Position numbers and translations under genes: made by a program. From Aphrophora alni (Eukaryota; Arthropoda; Insecta; Hemiptera; Aphrophoridae), in contig OY740766.1 of assembly GCA_963513935.1 (NCBI GenBank), positions 5,487,000 to 5,550,999 on the forward strand: 64,000 bases of DNA, written 5' to 3'. Positions within the stretch are counted from its first letter, which is position 1; each line of letters opens with the position of its first letter. Shown here piece by piece: positions 47,000 through 59,134 of this stretch. The notes beneath the pieces were generated by a model. It had not been told where the DNA came from and made no database searches. It worked only from the letters and a program-made list of their open reading frames with translations.

Positions 47000-48090
47000 T
47001 TTTCAACTTCTCTCGAATTTCGTGTTAAAATTCAGAGGGTGGAGGGTGTTACTGGTAGACACATCATTTTTTCTTAAAGAATTAAACAATGCAATGTGTC
47101 CTAATTGTTGTATCTTGTTTCATGTGTTATAATATGTGTTTATGAGTTGTGTATTGTTCTCATTTAAAATTTGACACGCATTTAAACAAATACAAAAGAG
47201 AAAAACAAATCGTTTCCATAATGCCTGAATGAAATAGGCGAAACGATCATCATAAAAAAGAAAAAAAGAAAACTATTAACAAACAGAACTGGACTGTGAG
47301 CAGAACTCATACAAAAGGTAACTACATTATGAATTCCCAGTCTACAAGGCAGAAACAAAACATTATTATCGTTGAGCACGTAACTAGGCATATACTGTCT
47401 AATTCAATACCTTATAATGTTCAACACGACAATTCGATATTAACTTTCTAAAGAATAGTAATAAACTTTAATTGTTTCTAAATTTAATTGTTACAATTAT
47501 ACAATTTCATTTGTAATAATAAAATTGAGGGGGTAATTATAAACCCTCTATACGGGAGAGTTACCACTGACATATTACTCCTAAATGTAGGATCGGTGGA
47601 CATTTTCTCGTCTAAAACCTCGCTGAATATGATACGAGAGTGACATACGTGTACATGATTGATGCTCTCAACTTTGACGTTTTATTAGTTCCGTAGGTAA
47701 ACATAACCACAAACGACATCACCTTGTCAACGCAAACATTATGTACCCTGGAAATCATTTAGTTTTATTTATGATGCACAAATTTTCTATACAATAATGC
47801 AGGAGAATAAATTGAAACATATTTGTAGAAAAATAGACGAGTTCGCTGATACGAGTTGCTTACGCTGTATTCGATATTTTAATGATGCCTAACTTGCCAT
47901 TATTATGTTCAGATTACCAGTTACACAAATAAGCCATTACAGTTGAAGTAGGTAATCCCTGAAAAAATTGTTTCATTCGACAGATATATTGAAATATTGC
48001 GAGCATTTTTTTTTTTCAATAATACTCAAATAGCACTATAATTTTTTGATTAAATTCTAATTGCCATAATTAAATGCTAAATTTTTAATT
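47000..48090. other. AT-rich stretch, nothing recognised
   Basis: No further transposase segments or inverted repeats were seen next to the Tc1 fragment. The 69-codon minus frame at 47182-47391 has no motif. Confidence 0.3.
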
Positions 48091-48094
48091 AAAT

Positions 48095-48385
48095 ATGATT
48101 GACACCGATGAAGAGTTTATAACAAAAAGGAAACATATTTTTCAAATATTTTCAAAGATAGTAAATTTTCAATTTTTGAATCAGAATTACCAAACTGAGG
48201 TTTTTTTATTTTTATTTATTGAGAACAACTGTTGTGGTTGGGCCTTATATCGTTTTGGGAACAAGCGAGTGAAAGATTCAGCGCTATTCTTGCACCGTTT
48301 ATTTTCTTACGTGTTGGTTATGTTTTCTGTTATTAAGAGTTTCGAAATGATGTGTAAAACTGTCATACCAAATTGGAGGAAATAA
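48095..48385 (+). other. 96-codon open frame, unknown
   Basis: An ATG frame starting MIDTDEEFITKRKH with a Phe-rich middle and a hydrophobic stretch LFSYVLVMFSVI near the end. There is no recognised family, and the codon content follows local AT richness, so it is probably chance. Confidence 0.15.
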
Positions 48386-49056
48386 TAAAAAAAATATTTT
48401 TTTTAAAATTAGAAACGTAAAATAGTGTCCAAGGAAGAAGTGGAGTAACGTTCAGGATGTATTCATATAAATATATGCTCTAAGATAGTTTAGTTTTCAA
48501 TGTAGCCGCCATTTTGTATTTTTAACAACAACAAAAAAAAAAATCATTTGAACGGCAAATGATTCAAAGTTGACATTTTGGCTGCTACTTAATGCCATAC
48601 AGACCCAATTTGAGAAAAAATATCAATTTAATTTCAATACTTATTTTTCAAAATGGAGGCCATTTAAAAGGTTGAAACAAATTTCTGTATGTGAAAGGTT
48701 AATCTGGTTATAGACAAAAAACTGAAAACATAATATCTTGGTAGTTGTCCACAATACCTAAAACTAGAACGAAGATTATCTTCAATCTTTTATTTAATTC
48801 TGAATAGATTGATGTAAATAACGTCTATACATATTAAATATACACTTTATATTATGAAATAAAAATAAATCTAAAATAGGTAGATCTGTTAATTTGTAGG
48901 CCTATTTTCCAACATTTTTGTAATATCGAAAAGAACAAAATAAAATAAAATGATAAATGATAACAAAATAAACAAAATTTTGATTTCAATTACAGTTCAA
49001 AATTCCCTCCTAAAAATGTGCACAGTATTCTGTCCGGTGTAAAATATGTTCTTTTT

Positions 49057-49225
49057 TTAGTATAAACCACAATATTTTAATTGAAACTTGCCGATCATGG
49101 ATTCGCTATTTACAGCATTGTCAAGGTATTTTACAAAATTCATTCTTGTAAAATACCTTGACAATGCTGTAACTAGCGAATCCATGTTCGGCAAGTTTCA
49201 ATTAAAATATTATAGTTTATTCTAA
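49057..49225. repeat. Long hairpin: 80-bp inverted arms, 9-nt loop
   Basis: Left arm 49057-49136 and right arm 49146-49225 are reverse complements at about 75 of 80 positions. The inner 40 bp (including CAGCATTGTCAAGGTATTTT) match except for one position. The loop is AATTCATTC. It is consistent with a foldback MITE or a fresh inverted duplication. Transcribed, it would give a long near-perfect double-stranded RNA. Confidence 0.95.
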
Positions 49226-49457
49226 AAATAAAATACCACCAAATACATACGGTCTTTATCATAAATAGCTTGAAATATGTTCGTGTTTTAAGTTAGAATA
49301 GTTCCGGACAATGTGTTAGTAAATTACATTGAATTCTGACATTTACAACACCATTGTTTCTGATTATTGGCTAATTTTATAAGGATAATAAATCCAACTT
49401 TAACTAACTTTATGGACCAACAGCTCGTGAAGAGCCTAGTTCTAATCGAAGCTGCTA

Positions 49458-49480
49458 CTAGTCTGACACCGTTATTCGCT
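49458..49480. repeat. Left copy of the direct repeat flanking the telomeric array
   Basis: CTAGTCTGACACCGTTATTCGCT minus the last bases matches 49954-49976 with two differences. It abuts the first AACCT pentamer directly. Confidence 0.9.
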
Positions 49481-49955
49481 AACCTAACCCAACCTAACCT
49501 AACCTAACCTAACCTAACGTAACGTAACCTAACCTAACCTAACCTAACCTAACCTAACCTAACTTAACCTAACCTAACCTAACCTAACCTAACCTAACCT
49601 AACCTAACCTAACCTAACCTAACCTAACCTAACCTAACCTAACCTAACCTAACACAACCCAACCCAACCCAACCCAACCCAACCTAACCTAACCTAACCT
49701 AACCTAACCTAACCTAACCTAACCTAACCTAACCTAACCTAACCTAACCTAACCTAACCTAACCTAACCTAACCTAACCTAACCTAACCTAACCTAACCT
49801 AACGTAACCTAACCTAACCTAACCTAACCTAACCTAACCTAACCTAACCTAACCTAACCTAACCTAACCTAACCTAACCTAACCTAACCCAACCTAACCT
49901 AACCTAACCTAACCTAACCTAACCTAACCTAACCTAACCTAACCTAACCTAACCT
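49481..49955. repeat. Large CCTAA interstitial telomeric array (~475 bp)
   Basis: About 95 pentamers of AACCT on the plus strand, the arthropod telomere repeat TTAGG on the minus strand. Variants cluster: AACGT units near 49516-49526 and 49801, AACTT at 49561, and a block of AACAC plus AACCC units at about 49651-49680. No break in the five-base phase was noticed. Confidence 0.97.
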
Positions 49956-49976
49956 AGTCTGTCACCGTTATTCGTT
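49954..49976. repeat. Right copy of the direct repeat flanking the telomeric array
   Basis: CTAGTCTGTCACCGTTATTC and three more bases; two mismatches to 49458-49480, in the same orientation. Slightly further out both flanks also hold CAGCTCG(T/C)GA (about 49420 and 49985). Confidence 0.9.
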
Positions 49977-50344
49977 ATTAATTGCAGCTCGCGAGCAGAA
50001 TCAACACCGTAAAGTTTGAGTTTCCACAAAGACAATTATTATTAGAAAACGATTTGATTCCACAACGTCGTGTTTCAATGTTATGATATGTCGTTTGGTT
50101 TTATTGGAAGCTACGGTAAGGTGAACAGATGCTCTAAATATTGCAATATATATTCAATAATTCTTCAATATGAACAGTCAAATTGTTTCAGCACATGGTA
50201 TTTCAGTTTCATCAATACACACAATATTGCTCAACTTTTCTCAAACAGCCATCTCCGAAACGTTTTTGTTCAAAATCTTTACAATATGTCTGTTAACCCA
50301 AACGCAACTTCAATAACCTGAGTAGTCCAATTACACTACCAACC

Positions 50345-50940
50345 CCCCCCCCACAACAAAAAAAAATTATTGCACCAATTTTCTCACCCACTCATCCTCA
50401 AACAAATAATATTAATACTCGACCAAAATTTCAATTTGGACGGTGTCAATAAAAAAATAAAACGGAAACAGACGATGTTTTTGAAACACTGTTTATTTAT
50501 TTAAATAAGGACCTAAAATGTTTTCACCTGTGCCATAAACGCGTCCACAACGTAAATCGTATTTTATTGAAGTTCAGCTGTTAATGATGACTGCCACGCT
50601 TCATTTTTGTTTAATGGCAATTATTTTTTAACGAAATATCGTTTTACGTACGATTTTCACACGGCTTTTAGGTCATCTTTCATTTTACTAAAGTTTGATC
50701 GAAATCCTTAGAGTTGATTTTGATAATTTAATTACGTATTTTATAACATCCCCATGGATGATGTTTCGGTTTTTTTATCGATAACTTTCAAAACGACACT
50801 TTTTGGAAGATGGTAATTAATTAGTTTTATTCGTGTCCACGCTATACTTGAGCAAAATTTGACAAAAAATTATCAATGAAGATTTTTAGAAAATTACTAC
50901 TTTGTGGATTTTTTCGTATGACAGCTCCCGCAAATTTTAA
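50345..50940 (-). repeat. Family A copy, reverse orientation
   Basis: TTGCACCAATTTTCTCACCC at the left, then TGTGCCATAAACGCGTCCAC, TTTTCACACGGCTTTTAGGT, AAGTTTGATCGAAATCCTTA, GATTTTGATAATTTAATTAC, and TTGAGCAAAATTTGACAAAA. The poly-C run ACCCCCCCCCCC at about 50341-50351 adjoins it. Confidence 0.65.
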
Positions 50941-51049
50941 ATTATCAAAAAAAATAAATAATAAAATAAAATCCCAAAATATACCCAAATACAAAATGTA
51001 ATTAAATCGAGAAACTCGTTTGGACTGCCCATACAACTCAAACAAGAAA

Positions 51050-51985
51050 CATATGTCGTTCCACCTTTTATTTGAATTAAGGGTCCTTCCAAATTACATC
51101 TGCATTACAAACTTGACATAAAATGTTTGATCAATTAGACTTTTTTTTATATATATTATGTAGTAGGGTTACGCATAAGAAAAGAGTAAAATTTGTAACA
51201 AAGAAAATTGGTTTGTAAATTAAGTACAGTATTACAGCCTGATTTAGGTACAAGATTTAGAAGAACAACTTTATACAAATCGCGAAAATTTTAAAATTAT
51301 TTGACCATATTATAATTTCAATACAATGAATCGTAAACTTATATAAATTTCATTAAAATTCTTAGTACCAGAGGTTGGGTTTGTAAAAAAAATTGAGGTT
51401 TTTATGTAATAACATATTTTTATTAATAATTCATTTTTCAATAGTAGAAAACATGTTTGGAAACCATCAAATGCATGTTTTACAACTGAAAAATGAGTTC
51501 TTGAAACACCTTCGGGTAAAAACATATTCCTAAACAAAAAGGACTTCATAGATATTTGAAAATTTGTCAACAATTAAAAATTTACCAATATATCTTTCTC
51601 ATTAAAAAAAGTTAAAATTAACGGTTCCAATTTTAATCTCTACCAATCACATGCACAGTGAAGTAAAAAATATTGAAAAATCACTCCAGTTGGATAGGTG
51701 AACATTCCATAATCACAGTTTTCAGTATCGTCATGCTCGTTGTTTTGGAATGTTTACGTGATAACCTGTTATAAATGTTTGCGTACGGGGTAATTTTACT
51801 ATTTCCCGAAAAGAACACTTCTTTTCACCCTTCTCATCGGAAATCAGATATCATTTCTCTGTTTTACAATTTACAAAATAACCTTAATTTTCTCAGTAAC
51901 GATTAACTTATTGGTTTAACTTTTATTAAAATTACCTGCGCGATGTCAATGTTTCTTTTCTACTTTTTAACGAATAATTATTAAA
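51050..51985. other. AT-rich stretch, nothing recognised
   Basis: The 87-codon minus frame at 51310-51573 has no recognised motif. No gene is called. Confidence 0.3.
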
Positions 51986-51989
51986 CGGG

Positions 51990-52165
51990 TTAAAATCATC
52001 AAAACCGATATCTTGAAAATTATTTTCATCTTTTAGTCTTTAGAAAGATACTCATATTTTAGAATCCCCACGTCAAATATAATCAAAATCGGTCTACACG
52101 TTTAGGCTGTAACGCACAACACTGAGTAAAAATAGACAAACGGAATTACAAAAGCTCTCAAAATA
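51990..52165 (-). repeat. Family A left-end fragment, reverse orientation
   Basis: AATATAATCAAAATCGGTCT, ACACGTTTAGGCTGTAACGC and AATAGACAAACGG follow in the reverse-orientation order of family A. Confidence 0.6.
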
Positions 52166-52199
52166 GACATTTTAAGAAAAACCTAACATCCTGTTTTTA

Positions 52200-53440
52200 A
52201 CCCCACATCTACGGCGAATATGAAAGAAATAAGAAATGATACAAATTAATATAATATAAACAAGTAGTTTTGAGTTACGTGTAAACTTACCATAAGAGAG
52301 GTAGGCTATATCTGAGCTCACTAACTTCGTCGTCTCAACGCATTAACTGAACTACATTATCAAACTTATTGTCACAATGATGAAATCACATTCCACACCT
52401 GCTTATCATAAATTTGATATCATAATGCATCTTTTACGAAAGATCTAGTGACGTGTAGAGCGGTGGGATGAACCAATTTTTAACAGGGTTTAATAAAGTA
52501 TATTTTAAAATGTATTTAAGAGTACAGATTTTTACTTGCAATTTTGGGAAAGTCCAAATTTAGTGTATTGTTTTAATGGGAAGTATCTCCAAATTTCAAC
52601 TTAAAAAAAAAAAAAAAAACCTAAAATCTTGTACCTCATATAAAACACCGGTGTACAATTTGTGCACCGGCTAGGAGACTGGAGAAGTGACTTAATGAGG
52701 CTATATGAATGGCGTTCAACAGATTAAATATGGACGTTCTTACAACAGTGATTGGTCTGTACAAAGATCAGTGTCTCTGAAAGGATATCTTAAAATAAGA
52801 TGAATGTCACAGTTGTAAGAGATGAAACTGCAGTTTATGTGATGAAAGAGTGTTACAGTTAAAAATCATAATCTAACATATAAAAATCACCACAACCAAA
52901 GAATTCGTCATAAAACTAAAGAAATCCATATCATCTCTCGAAAGCTCCAAATTCGTTAAGCACCATAAAAGATCACGCAACCTAAAAGAGAGATGAAAAC
53001 GCTTTCGTGTTTAGGGGTAATTCTAACATAACATTTGTCAATAACGCAAAACTATCCCAAGGTAGCAAAACCAAGTTAATCAGATACTATCAATATTTAA
53101 CTAATTTTCTTTGGAACCGAGTTTAATAACAATGGAATTTCGTCTTGATTTTTCAACTGGTACAATTGAGGAAAAGGTAAAAAAAGAAGGGGGGGGGGAA
53201 ACGATTCGAAATAAACCAAATTTTGAAAACATGTGGTTTAAGATCACAAACCAGAATTATGATTTTTCAAAAAACAATTACTAACAATTTTTTTTTAAAA
53301 ATGATAAAAGTAACCTCTAAAAACCCAAACAAACATATTAGTTGCAATTTCCATCTCGAGCCCAGAGTTATTTGGTAAAAAGTAGAAATTTTACGTTTAG
53401 AGGTGAACAATTTCACGCTCATAAACCTTTCAAAAAATAG
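52200..53440. other. AT-rich stretch, nothing recognised
   Basis: A palindromic patch CACCGGTGTACAATTTGTGCACCGG lies at about 52646-52670 (shown in parts: CACCGGTG and GCACCGG). A G run (about 53186-53197) and A runs are present. No gene is seen. Confidence 0.3.
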
Positions 53441-53625
53441 AGACTCCTGTTCTAGAATACTTCAAAAGCGTTAGGATTGGTAGAAGAAAACAAGAATTGA
53501 TCAAGAGAACCTGACATAAAAATAAATATGAAAGGCATCTAACACAAAACTTGAGAAAGTAAGGTGTACATCCAGCTAGTGTACCTCGGGATTACCCCCC
53601 TCCATTAAGTGCCTGAAGGGATTAA
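53441..53625 (+). repeat. Family B copy
   Basis: TTCTAGAATACTTCAAAAGC, GTTAGGATTGGTAGAAG, GAATTGATCAAGAGAACCTG, ATCCAGCTAGTGTACCTCGG and GATTACCCCCC, ending at TGCCTGAAGG. Confidence 0.75.
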
Positions 53626-53639
53626 AAGCTAGAAATAAA

Positions 53640-55385
53640 AAGTTGAAAAAATGTTATAATATCAAAGATATCGTTAACAGTTTTGGTGAAGTTTGAAGTT
53701 TTATAAAATAACCAACGTGCCAAACAACAACTACATTAAACGTTACAATTCTTGGTTAATATAAAACACTGAAATAAACTCTCGGTAGAGTTAATTTCGT
53801 TTGGGTCCTATCAAATAGCTAGAACCAGTATAGATAAAATAAGAATTTTACTCTTTAAATTGGGATTGTTATTTTGTTTTAAGTACAAGCAAAGTAGCAA
53901 GTTACTGCACTGTTTATTTTGTTTAATAAAAGGTCACACCAAGTCATAATAATATCAAAGATTTTGTAGGAAAACATATCGTGTTGGAGAACGTAGCTTA
54001 TTTTAGAATTCCTAATTTTCCTGTATTTTTTCTATTTATAACACGCTATTTCTGCATATCGTTAAAATCTTTAAAATTTCCGAACTACGTTTACACGCGT
54101 CACGCAAGTTTCTGGCCTGCAGCATGTTATTTTAAATCTAGGGTGTTGGATACTAATAAGGTGTTTAACAAACAATCTATAATTAAAAATAGAATAATTC
54201 AAACGTCTATAGAAAGAGCACATTAAAAAAGAATAACCATCTTATAACAATTAAATTTAGTTTTAATTAACAGCTGTCTAGCGACAACAAGTTTCAATGA
54301 CAACGTATATTTTTTCAGTGTCAAAAGTAGTATATAGTCTAATAATTGGCCACCTAACTGGAACTGAAAATTTGTTAGAAATAGGCGCACTAAATTTCCA
54401 GTTGGCTTTGCTGATGAAAAATAGATAAATACGGATTTTTCCATATCAATATGTCATGTATTTTCGTAACATATTCAGTGACAATAGTTTTACGCTAATT
54501 GGACTCAATCTCTTTTAAATTGGGGGCAAGTTTAAATAATTTCCAAGACTAAAAAAATAAAACAGCATTATGGGATAAAAACTAAAACAATATATGAACG
54601 TATTTAGGTTGTTTGTAATTACCTAGTAACGCTGGCCTGGCGATTATAATTAACTTCATGTTTTAGTAAATAACTTAAAAATAATCTACTGTTTTCATTT
54701 AGTTTAAAAACTGTATTTTTGTCAAATTGAGTTCGCTTTCCATGAATTATTTCTCCACTATGTCTACACTGAATTTTAAAAATTATTGGCATCTTTAAGA
54801 AAAATTTTAATTCTTCGAAAATATTGTATAAGATTAGTTGTTAGTTAAAATTATAAAATGTGTTTTAACTATATTCAGATCCCGTCAATTTATAAAACAG
54901 GTTGCCAAGGAAACGAATATCTGGGTCAGTTCTGCTGAGTAACTATGAAATTATTTTCTATCGTGCAAAGTAGTTTTGAAAAGAAGGAAAAAAGAAAATT
55001 AACATTGTATAAACAAAGGGCTAGTTGGTTGTCTCTCTCTCTCTCTCCTTTTGACAAGTTGCGGTAGTGTCGAGTACAATTTTTATAATGCTAAAAATTA
55101 CAGGTTAAGTCAAGTTTTTACGACAAGGCAAAGTTCACTTTAAAATCCCTCCATTTTTCAATTTCAATTGTTTTTAAACAATCTGTTACGGACATTTTCA
55201 GCACAATAGGGAATAAAATTTTATACGTGTTTAATCTCGCAAACAAGAAGCTAATAAATGGTAAAACAACCTTAGTACACTCACCAATCAAATAAAAACA
55301 AGCCGCTAAAATAAGAAAATAAGATTTTAATCGTCACTAAAATTGTAAATTCGGTTGACAACCAAAAGGTGAAAATGAACTATTA
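53640..55385. other. AT-rich stretch, nothing recognised
   Basis: Frames at 53981-54226 (plus) and 54223-54444 (minus) show no motif. A (TC)n run of about 9 repeats lies at 55031-55047. Confidence 0.3.
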
Positions 55386-55389
55386 ACGC

Positions 55390-55935
55390 CTTCTTTATAA
55401 ATAATATATGTACATTTAAATGAGACCTCGACTTGCTTCGCTCGTACCAAAAAATCGGTCTCAACTAATGTCTTAATTGGTTAAAATCGAGGTTTTACGA
55501 CAGTCTAGGTTCGTTTTCGTTTTTCGTCAATTCTTCGTAAACAGTAATATTCTCTTACTTTCGATTTTGAAAATTGATTTGGATCGTTAATATTCACAGT
55601 TCAATAAAATTTGAAAAAAAAAAGTTAAAACTGGTTTTTTGAGGAATTAATATGGACAATGTCAAGGTGTTATAAATAACTTATGAACGGAAATATTTAG
55701 TAAGAGGACGATCAATACGTTTTGATTGTGTCCACACTTGAGAAAAATTTAATCAAAATCGTCACGGCAGACTTTCAGAAAATTGTAATTCTCTGTTTTT
55801 TTGCGCATCATAAATTACCAAAAAATATTGAGTTATGAATAAAAGACCTGAGATAAGGTGAACCCATATATCAAATTTGATTAAAATAGTTCCACGCGTT
55901 TATGTCTGTAGACGACAGACAGATATGATTCAAAA
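55390..55935 (-). repeat. Family A copy, reverse orientation
   Basis: AATGAGACCTCGACTTGCTT, CGCTCGTACC, GGTTAAAATCGAGGTTTTAC, TTGGATCGTTAATATTCACA, AAAAATTTAATCAAAATCGT, CCACGCGTTTATGTCTGTAG and ACGACAGACAGATATG are present in the reverse family order. Confidence 0.65.
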
Positions 55936-56037
55936 ACCCGTTTTTTTGTTTTCAAGAAACCTTTAAACGGAAACTTCAGGGGGTAATTTTTGGGAGTAGG
56001 TGTTGGAATTCCCGAGAGAATGTAACTGGATCTACAT

Positions 56038-56145
56038 CTTTTTTCTTGTAGTCTTGGGGTAGATCCCTCTCTTCTATCCTATCATTTGTCTCTTGACCAA
56101 TTCTTGTTCTTTACACTTGCTATTGCAAAATTCGATAGCTAGAGT
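56038..56145 (-). repeat. Family B copy, reverse orientation
   Basis: CTTGTAGTCTTGGGGTAGAT, CCCTCTCTTCTATCCTATCA, TTTGTCTCTTGACCAATTCT and TGCAAAATTCGATAG are the reverse complement of the family B core. Confidence 0.7.
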
Positions 56146-56163
56146 TATTTTAAGATCTATTCT

Positions 56164-56165
<2 letters not shown>

Positions 56166-56202
<37 letters not shown>
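56166..56202. repeat. Poly-T tract of 37
   Basis: An uninterrupted T run about 20 bp after the reverse family B copy. If B is a retroposon read on the minus strand, the run is upstream of it, not a tail; it may belong to another element. Confidence 0.95.
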
Positions 56203-56206
<4 letters not shown>

Positions 56207-56965
56207 GGCGATAATGACCTAGAGGTTCTTCGCCTTTAAAAAACAAGGGGGGAAAACGGAAATGTTTTCAAAAACATAAATTTTTGACCCATCAAATAAC
56301 TTCATCTACACTACTTATAAGTTAAAAGTTTAAAAAAAAATGAATGTTCTTATCGATTATTTTGGGGCATAATAAGATTCCAGTAAAAGTCGACCGAACG
56401 CTAAAGTCCTAATAACAACTCACATACTAGAAAGAGGATCGGCAAAGAGTCTTAACTAATAATAAGATACAATAATGATCCACACGAACCATACTGTAAG
56501 ATGAGATATAGTTTCCAACATAATTATGTAGGTACTAAAGGTAATTGGAGATGAGGCTATCAATAAATGTCCTTTGTCATACATTGTTCAGATCATTTTA
56601 ATGGGGGATGAATGTGACCACTAATACAATGTCGGATTATCATGTTACAGTTTGGTTGGCCTTTATGTGTTCTGTTTGATTATTTACAGTAACATATGAT
56701 TAGCTGTATTTGATTTATAATAATAACAAATTGTAGCTAAATTGTCTCCTTCCCCTAGTCACAGTTTCCAATAAATCGATTCGGAAGAAATGAAGCTTAT
56801 TTGGGTTCCTAACAGTGCGTTTTATATCATTTAAAAGTGAAAATTTACCTTCACCGTAGTAAATAAAAGCTCAATTTTAATCACAATTTTTTTTTCTTGT
56901 ATAAGGGTACAACCTCTCCGATATCATTGCCTTATAAACAAAAAAGAAAATGAGATAAAAAGACC

Positions 56966-57140
56966 TCTTAACCGTCGAATACTACAGTAACATCAGGGTT
57001 GGAAAAGATCAATAGTTAGTCACGAAATACCTGATAAGAAAAATGATAGAGAGGGATCTAACCCAAGCCTACATGTAAAAACCAGCTAGGTTCCTAGGAA
57101 TTGCCACGCTTGTACTATCTAACCCCTGAGAGCCTGAGAA
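56966..57140 (+). repeat. Family B copy, best preserved
   Basis: CTTAACCGTCGAATACTACA, GTAACATCAGGGTTGGAAAA, TACCTGATAAGAAAAATGAT, AGAGAGGGATCTAACCCAAG, AACCAGCTAGGTTCCTAGGA and ATTGCCACGCTTGTACTATC, closing with AACCCCTGAGAGCCTGAG. This is the longest and clearest copy. Confidence 0.78.
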
Positions 57141-57149
57141 CTACAGAGA

Positions 57150-57589
57150 GTTACAACAGGACAACAGGAGTTGAATTATAAGAACTGAAATGTATGTATG
57201 ACGAAAAAAAAATTTTTTTTAATTTATTTTTTAATTTTTTTTTTAAATTTTGGGGAAGTGTGAGTGAGAAAATGTATGCAATGTTTTGCACCGCCAAAGA
57301 GACACTTAATATTTTAAACATTTTTTACACACACTGCATAAGATTTTGATACTCGTTTCAGTGGTGAAATATTCTTTTCAATAATACAACTTCATACTAT
57401 TTGAGATTTATATTTTTAAATTAGAAAAAAATAATATAACTTATGCTTTCAATATTATGAACAAAAATGACGCAAATAAACACATGTATGTATAAGGAAA
57501 AACAGCTTTTCACTATTTAAATAAAAAAGGAATCTTATGCCTTATTGCGTGTTGAAAAACAGTTTTAAACGTTATGTGTGCCTCTGCCA
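57150..57589. other. AT-rich stretch with a weak family A end
   Basis: TTTTGGGGAAGTGTGAGTGA then GAAAATGTATGCAATGTTTT at about 57248-57285 is a plus-oriented family A right end. It faces the minus-oriented copy that begins at 57590. Confidence 0.45.
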
Positions 57590-58260
57590 GTACTAAACAT
57601 GCCAAAACATTGCACAATCTTTTTCACTCACCCATCCCCAAAATTAAATAAAACTATTAATCACTGAAAGTGTTATTATGCAGTTGTCAAACAGAGAGTA
57701 AAAATGAACCATGGACGGAGTTTAAAAAAATTTTAAAGGCCCTAAATTTGCTTTGCTTGTGCCATACACGTCCTCACAGTAAGTCCTTCATCATTAAAAT
57801 CGAACTTTATTTACAGCAGTTGAAGTTATTCCTTAACGTGAAATTATTTAATTTGCGATTTTGAACAGGTGTTTGCCACTCCAATTTGAACGAAATCTGT
57901 GGAGCCAATTATAAAACATTACGACTTTTATAACAGCCAATTCTTTATATATCTATATATATATATAGCTCGTGAAACGTAATTTTTGATAAGATGGCTA
58001 CCAATATGTTATATTGATCCTTCGTGGAAACATTAATAAAAAACAGTTAAAACCACATTTTAGAAAATCGTTATTTTTTTTATTTTAAATTGTGACAATC
58101 ACTCCTAAATTTTAAATTATGAAGTAAAACAAATAGTCCCAAGATATGTGCAACATATACCCATTTACCAAATAACTCAAATAGTCTACCCTATTTATTA
58201 GATACGTTTTCTGAACATAAACTGGAAGACAGGAAAACACATGGCAGACAGGCATAGCAG
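57590..58260 (-). repeat. Family A copy, full-length, reverse orientation
   Basis: AACATGCCAAAACATTGCAC, TCACTCACCCATCCCCAAAA, AAAAATGAACCATGGACGG, TTTGCTTTGCTTGTGCCATA, CACGTCCTCACAG, CCACTCCAATTTGAACGAAA, TTATATTGATCCTTCGTGGA and ACATGGCAGACAGGCATAG are in reverse family order. Together with the end at 57248-57285 it forms an inverted pair. The 64-codon frame at 57670-57864 is repeat. Confidence 0.7.
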
Positions 58261-59060
58261 AAGTTACCTTTTGTGCTTACAAAACTTCAACATCTATTTT
58301 TTGCCCCAAAGTTTTCTTAGAAAAGTAAAAATTTGAGTGTAAACAAAAATAAATGTTAAATTTAAGATTTCATTTCGTTTTCTGATACATTTCTTCATAT
58401 CCTTTTTCCCAACAAAAATTAAATATTTCCTACTTTCTTGATGTTACCATTTATACAACCTAAGTACGATAACTATATTATTTACCTTTTTGAATTTTAA
58501 AAATTTGCGATATTATGAAATAAATTATTATTTATATGACAGTTAAATTAATTCGTTTACCACAAGATTTGTTTATCAATGAATTGTAATAAATATAAAC
58601 AACTGTGGAATAGTTTACCCTTCTTAAAAGAGGGAGGTGTCGTAATATACACACAACTACCAGTATATTACTTTTCAGATAAAGTATAACTGTTTTGTGC
58701 ATGACACGATCTGCGAACCCCAGAGTAGAGTAAGGACCGGATAATCGTGTACCTTCACGAAAAGCTGTACTATAGTACGACAATTTCTGGCACAACGTAA
58801 ATTATATTGTGAATTCTTCTAAACAACTGTTGCTTATTTATTATAAAGTTATTTCAGGTTATGATAGCAACCACCATTTATCCAAACGTCTGTGTAATGC
58901 CAGTTCCCGCGATGTTTCTGATTATGATTTTATAAAACATATAATATATAATTGAGGAGGTCTCAAAATTAAAGAATTTTTAGGTATAGAAAATAAATTA
59001 AGCTTCTAATGGCGGGGAAAAAAATAGGGACTGAAATTATTGTATAAATCCACGCAATCC

Positions 59061-59065
<5 letters not shown>
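58261..59065. other. AT-rich stretch, nothing recognised
   Basis: The 87-codon minus frame at 58532-58795 has no motif; no gene is called. Confidence 0.3.

Positions 59066-59131
<66 letters not shown>
59066..59131. repeat. (AT)n microsatellite
   Basis: 66 bp of AT dinucleotides, the longest simple repeat of this type in the window. Confidence 0.96.

Positions 59132-59134
<3 letters not shown>

Noticed and set aside
52646..52670. Palindrome around CACCGGTG
   Set aside because: Short and imperfect; within chance expectation for a 64-kb window.
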